Part shown: positions 1 to 6,113 of the stretch, in pieces | Layout: every line of letters starts with the position of its first letter | Numbering within the stretch: position 1 is the first letter of the stretch | IMG/VR virus record: IMGVR_UViG_3300042868_003443 | Span: 1 to 29,313 of that record | Length of the DNA stretch: 29,313 bases | Origin: a virus | Reading direction: 5' to 3' (one strand) | Notes under the pieces: generated by a model | The model's input: the letters and a program-made list of their open reading frames with translations, nothing else | Database searches by the model: none | What the model was told of the DNA's origin: nothing | Position numbers and translations under genes: made by a program

Positions 1-363
1 TTCCCACAACAGTCACCAGGATTTACCCGTAAGGATATCAATGCTATTGAACACCTTAATATCTGGTTGGCATATCAACGTCACTGGTGTGAGCATAAGC
101 CTTCAGTAACTATCTCAGTTAAGGATCATGAATGGATGGAGGTAGGCGCATGGGTGTTTGAGCATTTTGAAGAATGTACCGGAATCTCTTTCCTACCAGA
201 CGATGGTGGTACATACCGCCAAGCTCCATACGAAGACATTACAAAGGAACAATTTATAGAAATGAACATGCCTGTTATTGATTGGTCTTTGTTTTCCGAA
301 GACCGTGACAATGTAGAAGGTGTGCAGACTTTAAGTTGTGCCGCTGGCGGGTGTGAGATTTAA
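1..363 (+). CDS. nrdJ: Class II (B12-dependent) ribonucleotide reductase, C-terminal part
   Basis: This is the 3' end of a gene that begins before the window; the frame is open from base 1 (FPQQSPGFTRKDINAIEHLN), so no start is visible. Recognisable family blocks are WCEHKPSVTISVKDHEWM, GAWVFEHFEECTGISFLP and the QAPYEDI stretch, all typical of the monomeric adenosylcobalamin-dependent ribonucleoside-triphosphate reductase. This enzyme makes deoxynucleotides for phage DNA synthesis in the cytoplasm. The tail ends SCAAGGCEI: the two cysteines, four residues apart, match the C-terminal redox pair that passes electrons from thioredoxin to the active site. A thioredoxin lies two genes downstream, which fits. 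The active-site glycyl/cysteine region is outside the window. Family assignment is by remembered conserved blocks, not by a search. Confidence 0.9.
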   Translation, partial: FPQQSPGFTRKDINAIEHLNIWLAYQRHWCEHKPSVTISVKDHEWMEVGAWVFEHFEECTGISFLPDDGGTYRQAPYEDITKEQFIEMNMPVIDWSLFSEDRDNVEGVQTLSCAAGGCEI

Positions 364-364
364 T

Positions 365-646
365 ATGAATGATACTAAACCAAAACCACGTACATCAGTA
401 ACTATTGACCATATCATGTCTAAGATTGATAAGTCAGTATACACGTTACTACCTGAAACCACAACGACTATCTGCCAAGTGTTCATGAAGAACGGTTACG
501 TAGTCATCGGCACAAGTGCTTGTGTGGATAAGTCAAGATACAACCAAGCCCTTGGAGAGAAGTATTCGTTTGAGAATGCTATTGACCAACTATGGTCTCT
601 CGAAGGTTATCTTCTTAGAGAAGAACTGTTTAAAGGTAATGAATGA
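365..646 (+). CDS. N4 gp49 / Sf6 gene 66 family protein
   Basis: A 93-residue protein of unknown function. The core (TTTTICQVFMKNGYVVIGTS, then ACVD, YSFENAIDQLW and LEGYLLRE) matches the small phage family named after N4 gp49 and Sf6 gene 66, which is widespread in tailed phages near nucleotide-metabolism genes. The frame is open further upstream to a GTG at 338, but that would overlap the reductase. The ATG at 365, one base after the reductase stop, with a GGGTGTGAG stretch upstream, is preferred. Its stop overlaps the next start as ATGA, so it is translationally coupled to the thioredoxin. Membership is fairly sure; the biochemical role is not known. Confidence 0.8.
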   Translation: MNDTKPKPRTSVTIDHIMSKIDKSVYTLLPETTTTICQVFMKNGYVVIGTSACVDKSRYNQALGEKYSFENAIDQLWSLEGYLLREELFKGNE

Positions 647-897
647 AACTACTTAAATTTTCTGCAGCATGGTGCCAACCATGTAAGCAACTAGATGTAT
701 TCCTAGCAGAAGCTTTATTGGAATATCCTGAAATTGAACTTGTAAGTATGCCTATTGAGGATAACAAAGACTCAGTAACTTACTACGGTATCCGTACAGT
801 ACCTACCATGATTATGGTTGATGACAATGATCAGGTACTCAGGACTTCGGTAGGCTTTACACCTACTAAGGTTAAACCTTTCTTAGCAGGTACCTAA
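643..897 (+). CDS. Thioredoxin-like protein
   Basis: An 84-residue thioredoxin-fold protein. The redox motif WCQPC is at residues 10-14 after a short first beta strand (KLLKFSAA), and the cis-proline is in RTVPTM (P54), followed by a beta strand and a GF turn (GFTPTKVKPF). It is shorter than bacterial thioredoxins (about 105 residues), with the N-terminal helix missing, as is common in phage versions. The expected role is to reduce the C-terminal cysteine pair of the class II ribonucleotide reductase encoded just upstream. The start overlaps the previous stop as ATGA. Glutaredoxin is less likely given the Trp before the first Cys and the QP between the cysteines. Confidence 0.9.
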   Translation: MKLLKFSAAWCQPCKQLDVFLAEALLEYPEIELVSMPIEDNKDSVTYYGIRTVPTMIMVDDNDQVLRTSVGFTPTKVKPFLAGT

Positions 898-903
898 TAG
901 AAA

Positions 904-978
904 AGCGGGATAGCTCAGTAGAAGAGCGCTGGACTCATAATCCAGAGGTCAGAGGTGCGACTCCTTTTCCCGCAACCA
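904..978 (+). tRNA. tRNA-Met-type (anticodon CAT), with encoded CCA
   Basis: The cloverleaf folds with acceptor 904-910 / 968-974 (six pairs plus an A1-A72 mismatch), D-stem GCTC/GAGC (913-916, 924-927), anticodon stem CTGGA/TCCAG (929-933, 941-945), loop CTCATAA with anticodon CAT at 936-938, and T-stem 951-955/963-967. CCA is encoded at 976-978. The anticodon stem lacks the three G-C pairs of initiator tRNA, so this is an elongator Met, or a tRNA-Ile reading AUA if C34 is modified to lysidine. Oddities: the D-loop (AGTAGAA) has no GG pair, and the T-loop (TGCGACT) has G in place of the usual T55, so the normal elbow contact cannot form in the usual way. Confidence 0.8.
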
Positions 979-980
979 AT

Positions 981-1059
981 CCAAGGTAGCAATGTCTTGG
1001 CGGTCCGACTCTACCGATACGGAGTCACCGAACAATCTGATAGTCAAGTGATTAGGTTC
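981..1059 (+). other. Cluster of three predicted hairpins between the tRNA genes
   Basis: No gene is visible here, but three consecutive stem-loops can be drawn. The first is CCAAG 981-985 with CTTGG 996-1000. The second is CGGT 1001-1004 plus GACTC 1007-1011 with GAGTC 1022-1026 plus ACCG 1027-1030, with a CC bulge. The third is GAAC plus AATC 1030-1037 with GATT 1050-1053 plus GTTC 1056-1059, with an AG bulge. They abut one another and lie inside the tRNA transcript region. They may be a structured non-coding RNA, a processing element, or the remains of further tRNA genes. The pairing was found by eye; stability was not computed. Confidence 0.35.
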
Positions 1060-1076
1060 ATAAGATATTCAGCTAG

Positions 1077-1150
1077 AGGGGTATAATTCAACTGGTTAGA
1101 ATCGAGGATGTATAAGCTTCGGGATGTGGTGTTCGAATCCCACTACCTCT
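1077..1150 (+). tRNA. Degenerate tRNA-like gene, anticodon uncertain (TAT if canonical)
   Basis: Acceptor strands 1077-1083 and 1144-1150 pair in all seven positions (one G-T) and the helix can extend two pairs further. The D-arm is ATTC/GAAT with a GG-containing loop (AACTGGTTA). The T-loop TTCGAAT is canonical, but its stem GTGGG/CCCAC holds a bulged T at 1130. The anticodon arm is poor: stem 1104-1108/1116-1120 has a G-T pair and an A-G mismatch, and the loop TGTATAA has G where T33 is expected, so TAT at 1111-1113 (Ile AUA) is only a formal reading. No CCA is encoded. It could be a decaying tRNA, a divergent functional one, or an assembly with small errors. Confidence 0.5.
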
Positions 1151-1174
1151 CTTCAATAAACATAGGACACAACA

Positions 1175-1507
1175 ATGGCTAAAACAAAACACCCTAGTTA
1201 TTATTCAAGGAAATTCCTTAATAAAACTAAAGGAACTGCAATGATTGAAATCAGAGCAGATATCAGTGCTTATTCTATGGATGGTACTATATGTATATCT
1301 GACTGTTATCGTAAATCAGAATTAGATATGCACATATATGATAAGAAATCATTAAAAGAAAAGTATGATAAATTAGAATTATTAATTAAAGAATTAACTT
1401 TATTTAAAGAGTTTATAGATACTAATGCTGATTATTATTTTGAATTAAAAAGTAAGAATAAAGATAAAAGTCTATTAGCATTATTAAATGAGGATGAAGA
1501 TGATTAA
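1175..1507 (+). CDS. Hypothetical protein, 110 aa
   Basis: No function is recognised. The protein starts at an ATG preceded by AGGAC ten bases upstream, shortly after the second tRNA-like gene. The N-terminus is basic (MAKTKHPSYYSRKFLNKTKG), a predicted beta-rich middle (AMIEIRADISAY, GTICISDC) follows, then a long Lys/Glu/Leu-rich helix-forming segment (about residues 58-90), and the tail is acidic (NEDEDD). The coding sequence is markedly AT-rich compared with the reductase-thioredoxin genes. It has the look of a small soluble phage accessory protein. Its end overlaps the next gene by eight bases. Confidence 0.7.
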   Translation: MAKTKHPSYYSRKFLNKTKGTAMIEIRADISAYSMDGTICISDCYRKSELDMHIYDKKSLKEKYDKLELLIKELTLFKEFIDTNADYYFELKSKNKDKSLLALLNEDEDD

Positions 1508-1697
1508 TGAACATGATATTGAAGACTTATGCCCTGACTACTATAAGTCTCAAGAAGAAATCTTGCATGACGACCGAGCTTATTGGTACGACATTGAGCT
1601 ACAGGGGCTAAAGCTTCCTGAGGTATGGGGTAAGTATATCCTAGGTGAAAACGTTAGATCCTACGAGTTTAATATTAGCAAAGGCTATTATGGGTAA
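1500..1697 (+). CDS. Hypothetical protein, 65 aa
   Basis: A small acidic protein of unknown function, rich in Asp, Glu and Tyr (DIEDLCPDYYKSQEEI near the N-terminus, LPEVWGKYILGE in the middle). Three in-frame ATGs lie at 1488, 1494 and 1500. The last is preferred because GAGG at 1490-1493 sits at a good distance from it. This gives an eight-base overlap with the upstream gene and an eight-base overlap with the downstream one, suggesting coupled translation of this little operon. No signal peptide, membrane segment or known motif is seen. Confidence 0.6.
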   Translation: MINEHDIEDLCPDYYKSQEEILHDDRAYWYDIELQGLKLPEVWGKYILGENVRSYEFNISKGYYG

Positions 1698-1827
1698 GGG
1701 TAGTGGTCGTAGACCTACTGATGAAGAAAGCTACCAAAGTAATTGGGAAGCTATCTTTGGTAATAAAGAACAACAGAAAGACGAACAAGATGAGTTGCAA
1801 CAAGAAACTACAGACACTGATAAGTGA
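1690..1827 (+). CDS. Small conserved phage protein (MGKGSGRRP type), 45 aa
   Basis: Starts at the ATG at 1690 with AAGG about seven bases upstream; a longer in-frame reading from 1645 would overlap the previous gene heavily. The N-terminus MGKGSGRRPTDEESYQSNW followed by EAIFG is a pattern I recall from many small phage proteins (basic Gly-rich start, then an Asn-Trp and an IFG motif). The rest is a Gln/Glu/Asp/Lys-rich tail that is probably disordered. Function is unknown. It overlaps the genes on both sides, by 8 bases upstream and 38 bases downstream. Confidence 0.6.
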   Translation: MGKGSGRRPTDEESYQSNWEAIFGNKEQQKDEQDELQQETTDTDK

Positions 1828-2218
1828 TAATTTTATTACATATTTTAAGTCACATGTATATCATTTGAATGTTACAGGACCAAACTTCCCTGAGTATCAT
1901 AAATTGTTTCAAAAGGTTTATGAGTTCTTGCTTGAGAGCCATGATGGTTTGAATGAGCAGTGCCGACAGATGGGCTACATGTGCATGACAAGTATCAAAG
2001 CTTATGCTGAAGAATGTAATTGTTCTTTAGAAAACAAAGCTAAAACTGACGTTGCTATGTTATCAGACCTATGTGAAGCATTAGAAGACATACTAACACT
2101 ATCACAAATGTTGTATGACGAAGCAGGTAAAGAAGGTCATGGTGCCTTAGAAACTTACATCGGTGACTACATGACTGGTGTATCTAAACTTAAATGGAAA
2201 TTGGAGTCGTGCAAATGA
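1790..2218 (+). CDS. Dps/ferritin-like protein
   Basis: A 142-residue protein of the Dps (ferritin-like four-helix) family. The first helix carries FKSHVYHLNVTGPNFPEYH, the Dps ferroxidase signature, with candidate ligands H25 and H37 (12 apart, as in E. coli H51/H63), D52 (15 further) and E56 (4 further). All four ligand positions are therefore present. The usual Trp after the first His is Leu. Dps dodecamers oxidise and store iron and can shield DNA from peroxide damage; a phage copy may protect genome or host during infection (inference). The start at 1790 is chosen because the fold begins right after it, although the frame is open from 1703. It overlaps the preceding gene by 38 bases and ends in an ATGA junction. 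Confidence 0.8.
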   Translation: MSCNKKLQTLISDNFITYFKSHVYHLNVTGPNFPEYHKLFQKVYEFLLESHDGLNEQCRQMGYMCMTSIKAYAEECNCSLENKAKTDVAMLSDLCEALEDILTLSQMLYDEAGKEGHGALETYIGDYMTGVSKLKWKLESCK

Positions 2219-2493
2219 AAAGCTATAATGTACAAGCCTTAAGGGGTAACCCTTATGACGATAGAGAATTTCAATCTGATATGAGTGAAGTAGGAATTAA
2301 TATTCCAGATAATCTTTTATACAAAAAAGAAATTGGTCCTTATGTTATCAATGAAATTTATAAACAAAATTTAACTGGGCTACCTGAAGTTAAAAACGTT
2401 AATACTGGTTTTAATTATACACAAGACGAAGCTGCAAAGGCAGCTGATGAATACCGCAGTGATGCACTTAAATTATATAACAGTTTAATTTAA
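2215..2493 (+). CDS. Hypothetical protein, 92 aa
   Basis: Last gene of the + strand cluster, just before the terminator. The start at 2215 overlaps the previous stop (ATGA) and has GGAG at 2203-2206; an in-frame ATG at 2194 would extend seven residues into the Dps gene and is less likely. The protein is soluble with a Gly/Pro/Asp-rich first half (RGNPYDDREFQSD, GINIPDNLLYKKE) and a helical Ala/Glu-rich end (DEAAKAADEYRSDALKLY). I recognise no family. Position suggests co-expression with the Dps-like protein. Confidence 0.65.
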   Translation: MKSYNVQALRGNPYDDREFQSDMSEVGINIPDNLLYKKEIGPYVINEIYKQNLTGLPEVKNVNTGFNYTQDEAAKAADEYRSDALKLYNSLI

Positions 2494-2540
2494 AAAAAAA
2501 AAATAACCCCTACTAGGATAATTCCTAATAGGGGTTTTTT
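2492..2540. terminator. Bidirectional intrinsic terminator between converging clusters
   Basis: An inverted repeat at 2505-2518 / 2523-2536 (AACCCCTACTAGGA with TCCTAATAGGGGTT, one C-A mismatch, four-base loop) is flanked by a T-run at 2535-2540 on the + strand and a run of A at 2492-2503, which is a U-run for the - strand. It therefore can stop transcription of the + strand cluster ending at 2493 and of the - strand late cluster ending at 2550. No other gene or signal is seen in the 56-base gap. Confidence 0.9.
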
Positions 2541-2549
2541 ATTTGTTAC

Positions 2550-5500
2550 TTAAGTAAAGAAATAAATCTCACCATTATTTGCTCTATTTTTAATTTTCAT
2601 TAAAGCATTCTTGCGATTTTTATTTAAATCTTTAGTCCAATCTTTAAGCTTTTCAAATATATTAAACTTTTTAGCCATAGATTTATAAAGTATATTAACC
2701 TGAGCACGAGTAAGTACTACTGTATCTGGTCTATTTTCAGGTAGAACATAACCAGAACGCTTATCCATTAAATTATTTTTAAATTCTTTTTCTGGTCCAG
2801 TTAATTTTTCACCTGCTTTTTCTTTCTCTAATATGTAACCTAGATTACGATCTAATACAGTAAACATACCTTTATAAGGTGACTTGTCATTAATAACAAT
2901 TGTGTTACCCTGTTTAGAAAGCTCTTGATCTATCTCAGCCATTTGTAAATTATAATCTTCTTCAAATTTACCAGTCATATCCCATGCTAAAATACGAGGA
3001 ACAATAATATTGTTAGCTACATATAGAGTCATAAGATAACTATCAGCATCTAAAATAAAGTTATCAAACACAGGAGACATGTTAAGCATTTGGAACGGAT
3101 CTTTATCACCATTAATATAACGCATAGTCTCAAGCATTACCATTGACTCTCGATACTGACCCATAACAGGACCAATACCGTTACGAGCTGCTGTTCCTGG
3201 ACCCGGAGGTTCAATATTAGCACCATCAAAACCTTTAGTACCTTTATCTTTAGCTTTAGCTTCAGGATCTAAACCTAAGAAACCTTTAATTTTTCTTTTT
3301 ATAGTAGCATACCTACTAGATATCTCTATATCTTGGTCAGTATCATATACACCAGACTTACCAATACTAATTCTTTCGTTATGAAAACCTACTGGGGCAG
3401 GCACACGACCAAACATTTGCATTAATTCTACAAGTTGTTTAGGTAAAGCGTATTGCCAGCCATCACCAGCAGCGTTTAAAGTTTTAAAATAAATTTCATT
3501 TAATTCTTCAACGAGTTTTTTGTAATCATTTTTATAATGGCTTAGCATTTCATCTTTAAAAGATGGGTATTCATTAAGGAAAGCCATAGCTTCTTCAAAG
3601 TGATACATCATTGGCTTACCATAATCGGTAGTCAGCAATACTTTCTTACCAAAAGATTTATTAAAGTCTTTGTTGCCTTCAAACTTAGCAAAAGCTGCTT
3701 TCCAAGCTCTTAATTTTTCTTGATCAGCAGCACCAAAAGCAGAATCTAAACCTTCTTTTACAGCAACCTCGGTAAAGAAAGCTCGTGGGTCTTTACCACC
3801 AGTAACATCCTGCCATTCTCTATTAGTAAAGGTATCCCAGATCAAACCAACTCGTGAAAGAATATTTTCTTTACCAACGTCCATAGCTAGGAATGTTCTT
3901 CCAGCTGAGTTCATGTCAATAGCAACAGTAGTTCTAGGTGTAAATGGTTTGCCTTGTTCTTTAGCATCCATATAAGAAGCAGCATCTAAAAAGGCTTGTA
4001 AAGTATAGCCATAATCATCTCGACCTGAGGTGTTTAACCACGTAAGCATTGCATTACGTTGTGGCTCAGTCATGTTTTGAGTGTATTCAGGCTTAATTAA
4101 GCTTGCATCACCCGGTATTTTCTTTACACCTCTATTGTATTGAGCATCAACTGCTTGAGCAACACTAAGTATTTCATTAACAATTTCTTTAGTAGAATTA
4201 GGAACTAAAGACCTTAGTTGTCTACCAATGCTAGCTGCATTCATAATAAACGCAGGAGAAACTATACTGAGCATTTCAGGGATAGTCATGTTCTCTGTTT
4301 TAAAACCAGTACCTGCATACTTACCTACATCTAAAGCTCTACCTAATATAGCTAAGAAAGATAATTCTCTTTCTGCTTGAGTAAGATTAAAATCTCTACC
4401 CCTAGCTTTGCTTCCAATCTTGTTCCAAAAGTCTGTTGCTTTTTCTTTGCTAATTCCTTTTGTATGATAAGTAGTCTCTCCAAAAAGCATAGGTTTAGCA
4501 CTAAACACCATCAAAGCACGAGTTAATTTATTGCGTTGTTCAGCAAAGTCAACTGCATCTTGGTATAAACGGTGTGTTGAATAGTCGTCTCGATACTTAG
4601 TAAAGTTAGGGCTACCATCAGCCATAAAACCAGCTTGATGGAAGAATTCGCTTGCAAGTAAATTAAGTTTACTCTTCAAAGAATTCTTTTTATCTGGGTA
4701 ATCATCTGGGATTCTAGCATCTTCAAGATCTTCATTACTAATTTTAAAGTAAGGAAGCATATCTACATTGCCTTCAACAGGTACACCATTGTTATTAATT
4801 TGACTTAGCAACATCTTAAACATATTAAGAGCGTGAAAGCCTTTAATAGGTGAAGACAATTTACCAATACTACCCGCAATACGTTTACCTTCGTCAATCT
4901 GAGTTAAAGGTTGGTATCCGGGTTTCTTTATATCTCCTGGACGAATGTTACGACTAGCACCTACTAATTCACCTGTATCACTTACAGGAACCTTCTGAGA
5001 CCTAGCAGACAATCTACCTGTAATGGCGTGTTCTAACTCTTTAGTGTCTCGATAATAATCTAGACCTTTATTAGTAGGAACAACAGCCATTACACCTTTA
5101 ACATTAATTTCAGTTAAATAACCTGCATCAATTTGAGCTTGAGTATAAGCAGCACCAGATTCTGTATTAGAAATTCTTGCTTGGGGAACAGCAGCTTGAT
5201 TTAAAGGTCTGCCTTGATCATCAACTGACTTGCGGGTTTTGCTAAACACGTTAGCTGTACGTCCAGCCGCTGTCTCATAAGACTCCCTAGTAAGAAGACC
5301 ACCTACGTATTTAAGGTTAAGTGGACCTTCTTCACCATCACTGCTTAACAAAGCATTGATACCTGTTAGCGTATCATTAGACTCTTCATCAAAGAAATCT
5401 GCTTCTGAAATAGTAGAATCATCTTGAGAACGAGGTTTCATTCTTTTAGAATTACCAACAGCAAGCGGCATAAGAGTAGTCATTGCTAACGTACCCATGT

Positions 5501-6110
5501 TAGCAGCTGTACGTGTTGTAACACCATAAGCATCAGCAAGTCTTGTTAGCCCGTTTTGAACTTCACCTGAAGGAGTTTTAATTTCCATGTTAGCTAAAGA
5601 CAAACCAATATCTTTAGAAGCACGGAGAGGAGTTGCAGCTACAGTAGGCTTCATAACACCATCACCAATAGCGGCATTAAGATCCTCTACTGTTTTCATG
5701 CGAGTTAATTGTGCAAGAGAAGTAACTCTTTGTTGTTGTGATTCTATTTCTTGCTGACGAAGTTGCATCATTTGTTCGTAAGGTATTTCATTACCTTGAC
5801 GATCCATAATAGACCTACCTGCTCCAGCGCCTTCATCTGGGTACAAATCTTTATAAGTATCTATACCAAATTCATCTAGGTAATCATCACTAAAAAGATT
5901 ACGTTCTTTACCATAATAATTAGCATCTTCAGGAGATGTTGTATCCTCATCAGCACTCATACCTGTATATGCTAATGGAGGAGGGGCTTGTTGTTCCTCT
6001 GATACAGCTATTGCAGGTACTTCTGTTTCTGAAATACGTTCTCTTAAAAAGTCTGAGCCAACACCTTGTGGTACACTTGATGGGCGGGGTACGTTAACAA
6101 ATTTAGACAT
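2550..6110 (-). CDS. Putative virion RNA polymerase, N4 vRNAP/T7-like single-subunit type
   Basis: An 1186-residue protein, last gene of the late cluster. It carries what look like the three catalytic motifs of single-subunit RNA polymerases. Motif A is AIDMNSAGRTF (D732). Motif B is NKSFGKKVLLTTDYGKP, with K818, K822 and Y830 at -12, -8 and 0, the exact spacing of N4 vRNAP K666/K670/Y678 and T7 R627/K631/Y639. Motif C is PVFDNF (D1016) in place of T7 HDSF. D732 to Y830 is 98 residues (T7 102); Y830 to D1016 is 186 (T7 173). Length is close to the 1106-residue catalytic core of N4 vRNAP. The N-terminal 120 residues are acidic and Gln-rich. A candidate T/DxxGR motif (ASIGR, R630) is weak. SD GGAG lies upstream. 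In N4 the packaged polymerase is ejected to transcribe early genes; that role here is inferred from motif and gene position. Confidence 0.65.
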   Translation of the reverse strand: MSKFVNVPRPSSVPQGVGSDFLRERISETEVPAIAVSEEQQAPPPLAYTGMSADEDTTSPEDANYYGKERNLFSDDYLDEFGIDTYKDLYPDEGAGAGRSIMDRQGNEIPYEQMMQLRQQEIESQQQRVTSLAQLTRMKTVEDLNAAIGDGVMKPTVAATPLRASKDIGLSLANMEIKTPSGEVQNGLTRLADAYGVTTRTAANMGTLAMTTLMPLAVGNSKRMKPRSQDDSTISEADFFDEESNDTLTGINALLSSDGEEGPLNLKYVGGLLTRESYETAAGRTANVFSKTRKSVDDQGRPLNQAAVPQARISNTESGAAYTQAQIDAGYLTEINVKGVMAVVPTNKGLDYYRDTKELEHAITGRLSARSQKVPVSDTGELVGASRNIRPGDIKKPGYQPLTQIDEGKRIAGSIGKLSSPIKGFHALNMFKMLLSQINNNGVPVEGNVDMLPYFKISNEDLEDARIPDDYPDKKNSLKSKLNLLASEFFHQAGFMADGSPNFTKYRDDYSTHRLYQDAVDFAEQRNKLTRALMVFSAKPMLFGETTYHTKGISKEKATDFWNKIGSKARGRDFNLTQAERELSFLAILGRALDVGKYAGTGFKTENMTIPEMLSIVSPAFIMNAASIGRQLRSLVPNSTKEIVNEILSVAQAVDAQYNRGVKKIPGDASLIKPEYTQNMTEPQRNAMLTWLNTSGRDDYGYTLQAFLDAASYMDAKEQGKPFTPRTTVAIDMNSAGRTFLAMDVGKENILSRVGLIWDTFTNREWQDVTGGKDPRAFFTEVAVKEGLDSAFGAADQEKLRAWKAAFAKFEGNKDFNKSFGKKVLLTTDYGKPMMYHFEEAMAFLNEYPSFKDEMLSHYKNDYKKLVEELNEIYFKTLNAAGDGWQYALPKQLVELMQMFGRVPAPVGFHNERISIGKSGVYDTDQDIEISSRYATIKRKIKGFLGLDPEAKAKDKGTKGFDGANIEPPGPGTAARNGIGPVMGQYRESMVMLETMRYINGDKDPFQMLNMSPVFDNFILDADSYLMTLYVANNIIVPRILAWDMTGKFEEDYNLQMAEIDQELSKQGNTIVINDKSPYKGMFTVLDRNLGYILEKEKAGEKLTGPEKEFKNNLMDKRSGYVLPENRPDTVVLTRAQVNILYKSMAKKFNIFEKLKDWTKDLNKNRKNALMKIKNRANNGEIYFFT

Positions 6111-6113
6111 TAA

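Noticed and set aside
338-646. GTG start at 338 for the gp49-family protein
   Set aside because: It would run into the reductase gene; the ATG at 365 just after its stop is better placed.
981-1059. N4-type hairpin promoters for the virion polymerase
   Set aside because: N4 vRNAP promoters are 5-7 bp hairpins with three-base loops; the hairpins here have loops of 10-12 bases.
979-1074. A third tRNA gene between the two called ones
   Set aside because: A CGGT...ACCG T-arm-like piece and a D-arm-like string are present, but no full cloverleaf with acceptor and anticodon arms can be built.
1703-1789. N-terminal extension of the Dps-like protein
   Set aside because: The extra 29 residues do not look like Dps and overlap most of the preceding small gene; the fold starts right after the ATG at 1790.
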